The notes below the pieces were generated by a model, which saw only the letters and a list, made by a program, of their open reading frames with translations, made no database searches and was not told where the DNA came from. A stretch of DNA of 64,000 bases from Gemmatimonadota bacterium (lineage in GTDB: Bacteria > Gemmatimonadota > Gemmatimonadetes > Longimicrobiales > Gaopeijiaceae): positions 1,056,001 through 1,120,000 of the forward strand of contig JAWKQO010000001.1 in NCBI GenBank assembly GCA_041390105.1, written 5' to 3'. The position numbers and the translations under genes are program-made. This document shows, in pieces, positions 41,346 to 50,458 of the stretch (position 1 is the stretch's first letter; each line of letters begins with the position of its first letter).

Positions 41346-42355
41346 AGGCTGCGATCCACCGCGTAGGTCACGGAGTCGCGCAGAGCATCCAGGGCCGCAC
41401 CCGGTGCCAGCCCCGCCAACGCCTCCAGCGCCTCCTCTGCGAACGCCTGCGCGCGGGCGCGGGCATACTTCAAGCCCCCCCGCTGCTCGACGATCTCGAC
41501 CACGCGCTCGATCTGCTCGTCCGCGGGATCGACCTGGTCGAAGAGGGCACGAATCTCGGTGAGCTCGGCCTCGCTCGCGTGTCGCATGGCCTCCACCAAG
41601 GGCAGCGTGACCTTGTGCTCACGCAGGTCGTGGCCGGTCGGCTTGCCGGTCACCAGCTCCGAGCCGGTGTAGTCGAGCAGATCGTCGGCGATCTGGAAGG
41701 CCATGCCGAGGTTCTGACCGTAGCGCGCCAGGGGCTCGCGGTACCGATCCACGCCCGCCAACGCGCCCATCTCGCAGGCCGCCCGCATCAGAGAGGCGGT
41801 CTTGGCCGCGATGAGCGCGTAGTAGTCGTCCTCACTGAACTCCAGCGCGTCGTAGGAAGTGAGCTGCCGCATCTCGCCCACGCTCATCTCGTTGGCGGCG
41901 GTCGCCAGTGCGCGTAGCGCCTCCAAGCGTCCCAGTCCGGCCAGTTCGGTCACGGCCCGGCTGTAGAGGTAGTCGCCCATGATGATCGCCACCTGATGCG
42001 TCCAGAGAGCGTTCACGGTGGGCAGCCCCCGGCGCAGCACGGAGTGATCGACCGCGTCGTCGTGGACGAGGGTCGCCAGATGAACCAACTCGACCACCGC
42101 GGCGAGCGTGACCACGTCGTCGGCGGGTTGATCGCCAACTTGGCTGGAGAGCAGAAGCAGGGTGGGGCGCAGCAACTTCCCCCGCATCAGCAGGAGATGG
42201 TCGTTGACGCCCTGGATTTCTCCGAAATCGGTGCGCACGACGCGACGGAGCTCCGCCAGCACCTGGCTGAGCCTGTCCTGCACGGGGGCCTGAATGGCCG
42301 CTAGCTGGGCGGCGGCCTCTCGCAGGAGAGGCCCCGGCCGAGCGCTGGACTGCAT
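41342..42355 (-). CDS. Polyprenyl synthetase (long-chain prenyl diphosphate synthase)
   Basis: Chain-elongating prenyltransferase using isopentenyl diphosphate. The 337-residue protein has both aspartate-rich motifs: DDAVD in LVHDDAVDHS (first) and DDLLD in FQIADDLLDYTG (second), plus the GKLLRPTLLLL region. Two residues upstream of the first DDxxD there are no bulky aromatic residues, which fits a long-chain (octaprenyl or similar) rather than farnesyl synthase; the product length is inference. It is 27 bases after the TPR gene and overlaps DUF4321. The product may be a quinone side chain or undecaprenyl precursor. Confidence 0.93.
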   Translation of the reverse strand: MQSSARPGPLLREAAAQLAAIQAPVQDRLSQVLAELRRVVRTDFGEIQGVNDHLLLMRGKLLRPTLLLLSSQVGDQPADDVVTLAAVVELVHLATLVHDDAVDHSVLRRGLPTVNALWTHQVAIIMGDYLYSRAVTELAGLGRLEALRALATAANEMSVGEMRQLTSYDALEFSEDDYYALIAAKTASLMRAACEMGALAGVDRYREPLARYGQNLGMAFQIADDLLDYTGSELVTGKPTGHDLREHKVTLPLVEAMRHASEAELTEIRALFDQVDPADEQIERVVEIVEQRGGLKYARARAQAFAEEALEALAGLAPGAALDALRDSVTYAVDRSL

Positions 42356-42382
42356 CGATTTCGAGCTTCGGTTGGGGTCCGT

Positions 42383-44887
42383 TTACCGAAGCGAGCGAAG
42401 CCGTTCCGTCACGTCCTGGAAGTTGATGTCGAGAGAGAACACCTTCTCGTAGAACTCGACCGCTTCGTCTCGCTGGCCGAGCTCCTCGTGCGCGCGGCCG
42501 AGGTAATAATAGATCCCCAGGAGCTCATCCTCCACATCGTGGGGCAATTGGGTGGCCCGACCCAGCGACCGGACGGCGAATTCGGGCTGCCCCTTCTCCA
42601 TGAAGCACTGCCCCAGCATCTCGTAGGTGGCCAGGTTCTTCCCGTCCGCCCGCAGCGCCAGCTGGAACTCGCTGATGGCCTCGTCCATGAGGCCCATCTC
42701 CCGATAGGCGGTGCCGAGATCGTAGTGGGCCCGGACGTCTCCCACGTCCACGTGCTCCGCCACCTTCGCCTTGAATTGGCTGAGCATCTCGCGGAAGTCG
42801 AAGTCCTCCTCGGTCGCCGGCTCCTCTGCCTCCACCGTCCAACGTGTGGTCTTCTCGACCCGGTCGATGACCATGGAGCCCAGATCGACGTAGGCACTCT
42901 CGATGACCGGCTGCTCGACCGAAGCCAAGTAGATACTGGCACGCTCGTTAGATGGGTCCACCTCGAGTAGCTTCTCGTATACGGCCCGGGCCTCGGACTC
43001 CGACCCGCTACGCTCCAGGCACTCCGCCAGCCCCAGGTAGGCGGCCACCCGCATGGGCTGGTCACCGCTTCGGTTGGCGTATTCCACCCGCCGCTGATGG
43101 TGGGACAGTGCGTCCGGCTCCATCTCGATCAGGGTGGCCACGGCGGCGGAGGCGCGGTCGAAGCGCATGGCTTCGGCGAAGGACAGGTAGGCCTCCTCCA
43201 GCGCCGTCTTGGCCTCTTCGGTGTCGCCCTCGTCGCGGAGCCGGGCTGCCATCCCCAACCAGGTCTCGCCGTCTTCGATGGGGCCCTCGTCGTCGTCCAC
43301 CTCGGAGCCCCAGGCGGTCTCCACGGCGACGGCGTCTTCGACGGACGGGGCGGCGGGCTCAGTGTCGGCGTCGTCCTCGTCGACGGAGATCCAGGCATCC
43401 TCCAGCCCGGCCGCCGCCACGACCTCCTCGTCATCCTCGAAAGCCGGCGCGTCTCCGTTCCAGGACTCACCGCTCTCCCAGGCCCCCTCGCTGTCGAGCT
43501 CCAGGGTGGGGAGCGGATCGCCTTCCTCCCCCTCCCCGTCCTCGGATCCCCAGGTCAGGCTTCCCGCGGGCCAATCGTCCTCCGACCCCGACAGCGTGGA
43601 CTCCTCGGAACCGGCCTCGGAGAGACCCCAGGCCTCGTCCGTGGCGGACGCGTCGCCGGAGGCATCCCACGCCTCGACCGGCAGGGAGTCCTCCACGGCC
43701 GGCTCTTCCCAGGCGGTCGTCACTGGCACGCTGAAGGAATCCTCGGCGACAGCCTCCAGCGCCTTTCCGGCCTCGAGGGCATCCTCTTCCCCTTCGGCCA
43801 CGAGGGCATCCTCCTCCCCTTCGGCCTCGAGGGAATCCTCCTCCCCTTCGGCCTCGAGGGAATCCGCTTCCTCTCCGGCCTCGAGGGCATCCTCGACGAT
43901 CAGGGTCGATTCCGCCACGTCCCAGGCGTCCGACTCGCTGGCAGGCTCTTCCTCGACCGCCAGGTCCAGGGAGGGCAGCGGGTCCACGGATCCCTCGTCC
44001 TCTTCCCAGATGGACTGCTCGAAGCCACTGGAGGTCTCGAGGTCGAGCCCTCCGTCGGCGAAGGGTGAGCTCGCAGCGTCGTCGGAGGATCCGAGGTGGG
44101 TGTGCTCGATGTCCAACGAACCGTACGGTGCGTCCTCGTCCACGCCGAGGGTTTCGGCGACCGCCTCGTCGACCAGTCGCTCCGCGCTGCCTGCGTCGGC
44201 ATCCGTCGCGCCACTGTCGAGCGAGTCGGTCAGGGACGTCGTCTCAAAGGCATCGTAGTCGTCGGTAGCGTCGGGCAGCTCGGCGTCCGGAGCGATCTCA
44301 CGGAGTCGCTCCTCGATGGCGGCTGCCGCCTCGTCCTGCCCCGACCGGGAGAGGGTGACCCAGGTCCGTGTCAGATGCTCGACGGCCTGGTCCCCCTGCT
44401 CGTTGGCCTGGAGCTGACTGACAACCATGAACTGGATGTCGAGGTCGGAGGGTGCGAGCTCAGCGAACTCGGTGAGCGCCTGCAGGGCCGCGGGCAGATT
44501 GCCCTCTTGCTGCATGACTTCCGCATAGCGGAGGAAGTTCTCGCGGGCGTCGACCAGGAAGCCCTGGCTCGCCCGGATCTTCCCCATCTGCAGGAAGACA
44601 TCGGTGCGATAGGGGAGATTCCGGAGAATCTTCTTGAGGATGGCGATGGCGTTGTTCGGGAGCTCGCTCTCGAGGTAGAGCTTGACCGCCTGCTCGTAGT
44701 ACTCGAGCGCCCCCTCGAGATTCCCGAGGCGGGTGCTGAGATCCCCAGCGCGATTGTAGAGCCCCAGGTCGGGCTGGTCCTCGCTGCCGTGTCTCTGGAT
44801 CGCCTGCACGTACAGGGAGAGGGCCTTTTCCCACTCCTCCTCCTGCTCGTGCCCGCGAGCCTGCTCCTTCAGCGCTTCGATGCTCAT
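42383..44887 (-). CDS. Large TPR protein with central acidic repeat region
   Basis: An 834-residue protein with no signal peptide. TPR-like arrays lie at both ends: about residues 1-190 (e.g. EWEKALSLYVQAIQRH, LGNLEGALEYYEQAVKLYLE) and about 545-834 (e.g. MGLMDEAISEFQLALRADGKN). Between them, roughly residues 200-540, is a long acidic, low-complexity stretch. It contains 27-bp in-frame repeats (DNA 43775-43882) and seven short D/E/T/G-A-W motifs. The TPR halves resemble proteins of Gemmatimonadota and Deltaproteobacteria called tetratricopeptide repeat proteins, without known function. It precedes a polyprenyl synthetase gene, probably in one transcript. An assembly scaffold is plausible but unproven. 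Confidence 0.82.
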   Translation of the reverse strand: MSIEALKEQARGHEQEEEWEKALSLYVQAIQRHGSEDQPDLGLYNRAGDLSTRLGNLEGALEYYEQAVKLYLESELPNNAIAILKKILRNLPYRTDVFLQMGKIRASQGFLVDARENFLRYAEVMQQEGNLPAALQALTEFAELAPSDLDIQFMVVSQLQANEQGDQAVEHLTRTWVTLSRSGQDEAAAAIEERLREIAPDAELPDATDDYDAFETTSLTDSLDSGATDADAGSAERLVDEAVAETLGVDEDAPYGSLDIEHTHLGSSDDAASSPFADGGLDLETSSGFEQSIWEEDEGSVDPLPSLDLAVEEEPASESDAWDVAESTLIVEDALEAGEEADSLEAEGEEDSLEAEGEEDALVAEGEEDALEAGKALEAVAEDSFSVPVTTAWEEPAVEDSLPVEAWDASGDASATDEAWGLSEAGSEESTLSGSEDDWPAGSLTWGSEDGEGEEGDPLPTLELDSEGAWESGESWNGDAPAFEDDEEVVAAAGLEDAWISVDEDDADTEPAAPSVEDAVAVETAWGSEVDDDEGPIEDGETWLGMAARLRDEGDTEEAKTALEEAYLSFAEAMRFDRASAAVATLIEMEPDALSHHQRRVEYANRSGDQPMRVAAYLGLAECLERSGSESEARAVYEKLLEVDPSNERASIYLASVEQPVIESAYVDLGSMVIDRVEKTTRWTVEAEEPATEEDFDFREMLSQFKAKVAEHVDVGDVRAHYDLGTAYREMGLMDEAISEFQLALRADGKNLATYEMLGQCFMEKGQPEFAVRSLGRATQLPHDVEDELLGIYYYLGRAHEELGQRDEAVEFYEKVFSLDINFQDVTERLRSLR
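43775..43882 (-). repeat. 27-bp in-frame repeats in the large TPR gene
   Basis: Four 27-bp direct repeats (43775-43801, 43802-43828, 43829-43855, 43856-43882) and a partial fifth. The last two diverge more. Each encodes a nine-residue acidic unit (consensus EAEGEEDSL). Copy number could change without a frameshift. Confidence 0.9.
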
Positions 44888-45025
44888 GCTCTTCGGCTTC
44901 CGCTCCTTGGCCCTCTTCCCCCGGATCGGGGTCCACCCTCAAAAGCCTGCGGCCGACGCCCCCTTCAGGCGGGTCCGCCATGACCCCCAGAAGGGGCCCC
45001 GGCGCCACGTCGACACTCGAGGATC

Positions 45026-45057
45026 CTCGGCCCGTCCCCATAAACCCCTGGGCCGAG
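45026..45057. repeat. Inverted repeat, 8-bp arms
   Basis: CTCGGCCC (45026-45033) and GGGCCGAG (45050-45057), perfect arms, 16-base AT-containing loop. It lies 140 bases before the large TPR gene start; could be an operator or a leader stem. Confidence 0.45.
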
Positions 45058-45287
45058 CCCCTCCACATACACGTTCCAGGCCAGAAGCGGATCGGCCGTC
45101 GCCGGGCGGGCCCTGGCGGGGGGTCCCACCCCCCCCGGGACCGTCAGAACGGCCCCAAATGGCGGCACACGGCAACCGGCCCCTGGAGCCGGCGCGCAGA
45201 CGGCCCGAGTGGGAGGCCCCGTCTGGGCTCCGCAGGTGGGAACGGGGGGCGTGGACGACGGGAACGCCGTTCCGGTCCGGGCGCGAC

Positions 45288-45318
45288 GAGGGGGCCAGGT
45301 CGCCGACCCGGCCCCCTC
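45288..45318. terminator. Hairpin after the fibronectin-type lipoprotein gene
   Basis: GAGGGGGCC (45288-45296) with GGCCCCCTC (45310-45318), interior GGTC/GACC pairing and a three-base loop: a nearly continuous 14-bp stem. It lies 27 bases beyond the stop at 45345. No T-run on the minus strand, so termination, if any, is not classical. Confidence 0.45.
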
Positions 45319-45344
45319 CCCACACCACTGCCGAGAGAGTCGCC

Positions 45345-46484
45345 TCAGCGGACCGGAGTCGGGATCCGCCCCCGCGGGTTCAACGCCGGATTTCCGGGTT
45401 GCAGCTGATACGACCAGTCCAGGACGACCAAGGCGTCCCCGGCCTGGTCGAAGCCGGATCCCTGCACGCGGATCGCCCCGTAGTGGGTCTGGCCATCGTC
45501 ACCCAGCACGCGCATGGGATAGGTGGTTTGGTCCAGCAGCGGCACATCCTGAGTGGTGTACCCACCGGCCGGCGCGACTTCCACGGATACACAGTCCGGA
45601 TCCGCGCCCACCCCGCAGGTCAGGGCCGACGTGGCGAACCCCTGGGCGTGGATCTGCGTACCCGGGCCCGGGACCAGCCACAACCCATTGGCATCGACCT
45701 CGAGGCGGAAATGCCGCTCTGGAGCGTCGCCGCGTACGACCGGGCTGATCTGGTCGCTTTCCCGGAAGCGGAAGCCGGCGTCGAGGGGCCGATCCTCGAA
45801 GGCGTACAGCAGCTCCCCCGTGTAGTCCGGGCGCGGCGTGCCCGACGCCGATGCCGAGAGCACGCTCTCATGCCCGAACTGGTCGACCGCCGCGACGCGG
45901 TAGGTGGAGGTCTCGCCGTTCACGGCCAACAGATCCACGAACCCCTCGGAGTCCGTCTCCCCGAGCAGGAAGCCCCCCTGGCCATCATCGAGGTAGAGGC
46001 GGTAGAAGGAAAAGTCGGACGCCTGTCGGGCGTTGGACCCCCAGGTGACGAAGGTGGCCTCATCCAGCCCCAGCACGTGAAGGCCCGTGGGGACCGGCGG
46101 AGGATCGAAGTCGGGCACATCCACCACGACGGGGGACGAGTCCGCCTCCTCCCCCGAGTCCGGATCGACCGCGGCCACGAAGTACTCGTAGCGCTGGCCC
46201 TCCACGATGTTCACATCCGCGTATTCGCAGACTCCTTCGGCGCAGCTCGTCACATCTGCGATGAGGAAGTACTGCGGATCGCTGGTGCGCTTGCTGTAGA
46301 CGCGGAAACTCTCGCCGTTCCACCCGGACGCCAGTTCCCAGCGCAGGGTGACGGCGTAGTTGTAGTAGCTGCCGGTCAGGTGCAGCGGTGGATCAGGAAC
46401 GCCGCCGGGCCCGAAATAGTTGTCGTCGCAGGCTCCCAGTGCGCCCAAGGCCAGGGCGACCGCCGCCCACCCCCATCGCTTCAT
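45345..46484 (-). CDS. Fibronectin type III-like lipoprotein
   Basis: A 379-residue predicted lipoprotein. Start at ATG 46484 with GGGAGGTG close upstream. The signal peptide ends in a lipobox, LGALGAC (Cys at about residue 19). The mature part has fibronectin-like modules (residues about 30-115, with YYNYAVTLRWELASGWNGESFRVYSK; and about 120-200, with PTGLHVLGLDEATFVTWGSN) and a C-terminal beta-rich region of about 170 residues of unknown fold. The location, lptD side, and lipoprotein sorting suggest the outer membrane. No catalytic motif seen; a carbohydrate- or protein-binding role is possible. Confidence 0.82.
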   Translation of the reverse strand: MKRWGWAAVALALGALGACDDNYFGPGGVPDPPLHLTGSYYNYAVTLRWELASGWNGESFRVYSKRTSDPQYFLIADVTSCAEGVCEYADVNIVEGQRYEYFVAAVDPDSGEEADSSPVVVDVPDFDPPPVPTGLHVLGLDEATFVTWGSNARQASDFSFYRLYLDDGQGGFLLGETDSEGFVDLLAVNGETSTYRVAAVDQFGHESVLSASASGTPRPDYTGELLYAFEDRPLDAGFRFRESDQISPVVRGDAPERHFRLEVDANGLWLVPGPGTQIHAQGFATSALTCGVGADPDCVSVEVAPAGGYTTQDVPLLDQTTYPMRVLGDDGQTHYGAIRVQGSGFDQAGDALVVLDWSYQLQPGNPALNPRGRIPTPVR

Positions 46485-46715
46485 CTGACACCTCCCAGGT
46501 CGGGTTCCACCCACCCGATGAGCAATGGGTGTACCGCCGCCAAAGGCAGCCAATTCCAAGGGATTTCGGGAGGGCGCCCCCTGCCCTGTCCACCGCGGAG
46601 GACAGGCTGGGTGCCAGGTCCGGAACACATGGGTGGCGTCGTCTTGCCCAGGGAGACGGTCCCGCAGGCCCCCGCAACCGCAGTCGGTCCAGCCGGCAAA
46701 CCGGCGGTGTTTCGC

Positions 46716-49658
46716 CTAGCGCCGACCCGTCGCGTCCAAGCTCCGCTGCTCGTAGTCGAACTTCAGGTCCTGGTTGTCCTTGAGCTGGACCTCGAAGCGG
46801 AAGGTCCACGTCCCGGTGACCGTCTGGATGAAGTCGAAATGGGCGTCCCAGCGGTGTAGATCCCGCGTCAGACGGACGATGTGATCGAGGAAGCGGCCCT
46901 CCTCCCGGTCGTAGGAGGTGCGCCAGGTGACGTCCCAACTCTGGGTGGGACTGAAGTTCACGTTGGCGGTCAGCAACTCGCTGCGCTGCAACTCGGGATT
47001 GCGTGGGCGCTGCAGCGAATACTGGAAGCTGGCGTTGAAGCCGCCCCCGCCCCGGCGCTGCGGGCCGGCGCTGCGGAAGGGGTCCTGGGTGCGTGGAACG
47101 ATGTTGACTTCCTCGGCTCCCGGCAGATCGCTGAGCGGATCGTCCGGCGGCGGCCCCTCTTCGGCCACTTCGGCTCCCGGCCTTCCCTTCAAGAACCCGA
47201 GCCACCGGAACAGGGCCGAGTTGCTTCCCAGGCTGAACCCCAGGTTGACCGTCGAGAGGTGCATGTCGAAGACCTTCTCGGTCGCGGCGCCCTCTGCGGG
47301 CGCTCGTTCGTCGAAGAGGTCCGTCGAAAAGCTCACGGAAAGACCCCGCAGGTAGTCCGAGGTGACGCGCCCCTGGATCTCCTGGTTCTGGACGCCCTCC
47401 TCCCAGCGGCCCAAGGAGTCGGCGCGGACGAAGTCGTACTGCACCGCGCTCAAGCTGAGTCCCAGCAGTTGCACGGGCTGCGTCCCGGGACCGGGCCGCT
47501 CCGGCTCCGGCCGCCCGGCCAGAGCGTCCGGCCCCGCGCGGGGGGGCGCCAGGGGCCGCTGTGGCGCCAGGCCGGTGGTGTCGTTGGCGATGGCGATGGA
47601 GTCCTGCACCGCCAGCGAATCCCGGAGCGACTGTACGCTGTCCGCCTGCCGCGCCGCGTCCTGATTGAGCTTGGCCTCGAAGGTCTGGTTCAGGGTGATC
47701 GCGATCTGGTTCTGACGGCGGATCTCCCGTGCTCCGGTGAAGACCCGCCGCTGCAGCTCGGTAGGCGTCACCGCCGGCGCGTAGTCATAGTCGAACGACG
47801 GCGAGATCTTGTGGCGAATTCGCTCGAAGCGCCCGAACCCACCCCAGAAGCCGTAGATGTCCGACTTGAGGGTGGCGCCGAATGAGGAACGACGAGGTCC
47901 GGCAACGAACTGCTCGGAGGCGTCGGGGATCTCGTCGGACCGCAGCAGCTGCCCCGACATGCGCAGGCGCGGCGTGAACGTCAGCGAACCCCCCAGAGCG
48001 CGCATCTGGTAGTCCAGCGTGGTGGACCAATCGACCGTAGCCTCCGCCAGGTCGGAGACTCCGAGGCTGACTGCGGTGTCGCCCGGTTCGAACAAGGAGA
48101 TCCCTGGCACATCCCGCGTGATGCGCTCATTGAAGCTCACGCTCTGCGAAAAGCCGAACCCGCCCAGGTTGAAGCCCGAATTCAGATTGCCCCGCGTGTT
48201 CACCAGGTCCGCGTTGGCCCGGTTGAAGGTGCTGTCGGCGAGCAACGCCGGATTGTCCGTCAGGTCGCGCGTGAACCCCATGCCGCCCGACCAGGACAGG
48301 TTGTTGTACCAACGCTCGCGGCCGGTGGGTGCCTTGAAGAAGGTGAGCGGTGTCAGGGAGAGGGACACCGTGGGCAGGGTCATGGTGACCTTGTCATTGG
48401 ACAGGAACTGCTTGCGGTTGGCTCCCACATTCAGAGAGCCCCAATCCAGGCGGCGCGTGAAGCGCGCGTCCGAATCGATGGATTGGATCAGCTCCAGCGG
48501 GTTGCGGCTCTCCCGTCGCACGAAGTCCGTGCTCGTGGCCCATGCCGCTCCGATGGCCAGCGAGGTGCGCTCATTGATCTCCCAATTGTTGGTGGTGTTG
48601 AGCGTGGTGTTGGTGCCGCCTTCTGCCTCCCAATACTGACGGTAGTTCACCCCACCCCGCAGGAACTGACGGGCCCAGAGGTAGTTGAAGCTCCCTTGCA
48701 GCGAGAAGAACCGTTCGCTGAACCAATCCATGGCGAGCTTGGCATCCGTGTAGTCCGACATGGCCCAATAGAAGCCCAGGTTCGAGACCCGGCGCCGGTA
48801 GCTCCCCGAGGTGCGAACGATGTCGTTGACGGAGAACGTCGGCGCCAACAGTCCGCTCGAACGTCCCTGCCCCAGCCCCTGGGCGATGAAGGGAAGCCAC
48901 ATCACCGGCACGTCGGCGAAGCGCAGCGTCACGTTGCGGGCCACGAACCAGTCGTCCGACAGCCACTTGATCTCGCCCGTGGCGAAGTGGTAGTGCGGCT
49001 CGTCCAGCTCACAGGAGGTGAACGAGATGTGGCGCCCCCAGAAGAGCCCCGGCTCCACGGAGGTCAGATCGCCGGCCACCCGCCAGTCCGCCCCCTCGTT
49101 GTAGACGGTGCGGGCTCCCAGCGCGGTGCCCCGGTCCTCGTTCAGATCGTAGATCAGCTGACGGGTGGTGAGCGGCTCCCCACCGGGCCGTTTGAACTCG
49201 GCCTCGCCCCGCGCAGTGACCAGGCCCCGCTCCTCGTCGAAGTCGATGGCGGTGTCGGCGGACAGCTCGAAGTCGTCCCTGCGCACCACCGGGCGGGCCC
49301 CCTCTGCGCCCAGAAGCGACAGACGGCGGTCGGCGGCACCGAAGGTGGCGCCCGCTCCTTCGTAGGTGGTGACCTCGTAGCCGGAAAGACGCATCAGCTC
49401 GGCCGCTACCGAGTCGAACGCAGCCGCGCCACCACGGGCCTGCGGGCCGCGCCCCGCCCGGGCCGCCGCCGTGGAGTCGTCCACCAGCAGCGCCGAGTCC
49501 AACCCTGGAGGCCGGGCGAGTTGGCGAAGCCGCTCGAAGACGCGGATGCGCGTGGAGTCGGGCTCCTGCGCCTGCAAGGGGGCGGCCGACAGCATCAGCG
49601 CCAGTACCCCCAGGAAGCGTGCCGCCCTCCGCTCCGCCGCCCCCCTGCTCCGCCTCAT
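46716..49658 (-). CDS. lptD: LPS-assembly protein LptD (LptD_2-type)
   Basis: Outer-membrane barrel that inserts lipopolysaccharide. The 980-residue precursor has a signal peptide (residues about 12-30, ending LQAQ), an OstA-like beta-jellyroll (about 105-215, with LSADTAIDFDEERGLVTARGEAEFK and TSCELDEPHYHFATGEIK), and a large C-terminal barrel. The sequence VPVMWLPFIAQGLGQGRSSGLLAPTF is the typical LptD entry segment. Size and pattern match the Bacteroidota/Gemmatimonadota-type LptD, longer than E. coli. The interdomain Cys pairs of E. coli LptD are not conserved. ATG at 49658 overlaps tatC (ATGA). LptE is not recognised. Confidence 0.9.
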   Translation of the reverse strand: MRRSRGAAERRAARFLGVLALMLSAAPLQAQEPDSTRIRVFERLRQLARPPGLDSALLVDDSTAAARAGRGPQARGGAAAFDSVAAELMRLSGYEVTTYEGAGATFGAADRRLSLLGAEGARPVVRRDDFELSADTAIDFDEERGLVTARGEAEFKRPGGEPLTTRQLIYDLNEDRGTALGARTVYNEGADWRVAGDLTSVEPGLFWGRHISFTSCELDEPHYHFATGEIKWLSDDWFVARNVTLRFADVPVMWLPFIAQGLGQGRSSGLLAPTFSVNDIVRTSGSYRRRVSNLGFYWAMSDYTDAKLAMDWFSERFFSLQGSFNYLWARQFLRGGVNYRQYWEAEGGTNTTLNTTNNWEINERTSLAIGAAWATSTDFVRRESRNPLELIQSIDSDARFTRRLDWGSLNVGANRKQFLSNDKVTMTLPTVSLSLTPLTFFKAPTGRERWYNNLSWSGGMGFTRDLTDNPALLADSTFNRANADLVNTRGNLNSGFNLGGFGFSQSVSFNERITRDVPGISLFEPGDTAVSLGVSDLAEATVDWSTTLDYQMRALGGSLTFTPRLRMSGQLLRSDEIPDASEQFVAGPRRSSFGATLKSDIYGFWGGFGRFERIRHKISPSFDYDYAPAVTPTELQRRVFTGAREIRRQNQIAITLNQTFEAKLNQDAARQADSVQSLRDSLAVQDSIAIANDTTGLAPQRPLAPPRAGPDALAGRPEPERPGPGTQPVQLLGLSLSAVQYDFVRADSLGRWEEGVQNQEIQGRVTSDYLRGLSVSFSTDLFDERAPAEGAATEKVFDMHLSTVNLGFSLGSNSALFRWLGFLKGRPGAEVAEEGPPPDDPLSDLPGAEEVNIVPRTQDPFRSAGPQRRGGGGFNASFQYSLQRPRNPELQRSELLTANVNFSPTQSWDVTWRTSYDREEGRFLDHIVRLTRDLHRWDAHFDFIQTVTGTWTFRFEVQLKDNQDLKFDYEQRSLDATGRR

Positions 49659-50458
49659 CCGCCGACTCCTACCGCTCCCTCCGGTGGTTCGTCGGACGCC
49701 GATAGGATCCGGTTCTCCCGGCGCCGGTGGATCACGGCGGACAGCCAGATGCTCACCTCGTACAGGAGCACCAGCGGGACCATCATCAACACCGTGAGCG
49801 TGATCACGTCTCCCGGCGACAGGAAGGACGCGATGATGGTATTGATGACCAGCGCGTGCCTGCGTTTGCTGCGCAGGAAATGCGGAGTCACCAGCCCCAG
49901 GGCGGAGAGGATCATCACCACCACGGGCAATTCGAAGACCACGCCGAACCCGATCAGCAGCTTGGTGACGAAGCCGAAATAGCGGTTGACCTCCAGCGTG
50001 CTTTCCAGGAACTCGCTCTGGAAGCCCAGCAGGAAGGGGATCGTCACCGGCAGGGCGATGAAGTAGGCCATGGCGGCGCCGGCCAGGAAGAGGAGGAGCC
50101 CGAAGTAGAGGCTGGGCACGATGACGCGCCGCTCTTCCTTCTCCAGAGCCGGGGAGAGAAAGCTCCAGACCTGATAGATGAGGATGGGAAAGGACAGGAC
50201 CAGCCCCACGACCAGCGCCAGCTTGAGGGTGACGAAGAAGCCGTCCGTCAGCGCCAGGGCGATGAGCTTGGTGTCGGGCCGGAAGCGTTGCAGCGGGTCC
50301 AGCAGGATCTGGATGACGCCGAACCGCTGGACGATGAAGAACCCCAGCAGCGTCCCGGCGACCACGGCGAAGAGCGACCAGAGGATCCGCCAGCGGAGCT
50401 CTTCCAGGTGGTCCAGGAAGGGCATCTCACCCTTCGGGTTGATTCTCCGCTCCGTCAT
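49655..50458 (-). CDS. tatC: Sec-independent protein translocase protein TatC
   Basis: Polytopic receptor of twin-arginine signal peptides. The 267-residue protein has the amino-terminal signature PFLDHLEELRWRI and six membrane segments, including GLVLSFPILIYQVWSFLSPALEKEERR and FGFVTKLLIGFGVVFELPVVV. The start at ATG 50458 overlaps nrdR by 32 bases; an ATG at 50425 would avoid the overlap but would truncate the N-terminus. It is followed by lptD with ATGA overlap. tatA is elsewhere (40748). Confidence 0.96.
   Translation of the reverse strand: MTERRINPKGEMPFLDHLEELRWRILWSLFAVVAGTLLGFFIVQRFGVIQILLDPLQRFRPDTKLIALALTDGFFVTLKLALVVGLVLSFPILIYQVWSFLSPALEKEERRVIVPSLYFGLLLFLAGAAMAYFIALPVTIPFLLGFQSEFLESTLEVNRYFGFVTKLLIGFGVVFELPVVVMILSALGLVTPHFLRSKRRHALVINTIIASFLSPGDVITLTVLMMVPLVLLYEVSIWLSAVIHRRRENRILSASDEPPEGAVGVGG

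Larger units (their letters stand above)
44888..45344. other. Gene-free region, 457 bp, with inverted repeats
   Basis: Between the large TPR gene start and the lipoprotein stop. I see no credible gene; open frames here are chance products of high GC. It holds at least three inverted repeats (45026-45057, 45122-45142, 45288-45318). The part near 44888 must contain the TPR promoter, but no clear -35/-10 was found. Confidence 0.6.

Noticed and set aside
46585..46606. 7-bp inverted repeat CCTGTCC/GGACAGG upstream of the lipoprotein gene
   Set aside because: Short arms and no conserved context; could be chance in GC-rich DNA.
44880..46859. 659-codon plus-strand open frame across the gene-free region and the lipoprotein
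   Set aside because: Composition is typical of shadow frames, no RBS and no domain; the lipoprotein on the other strand has a lipobox and a good RBS.
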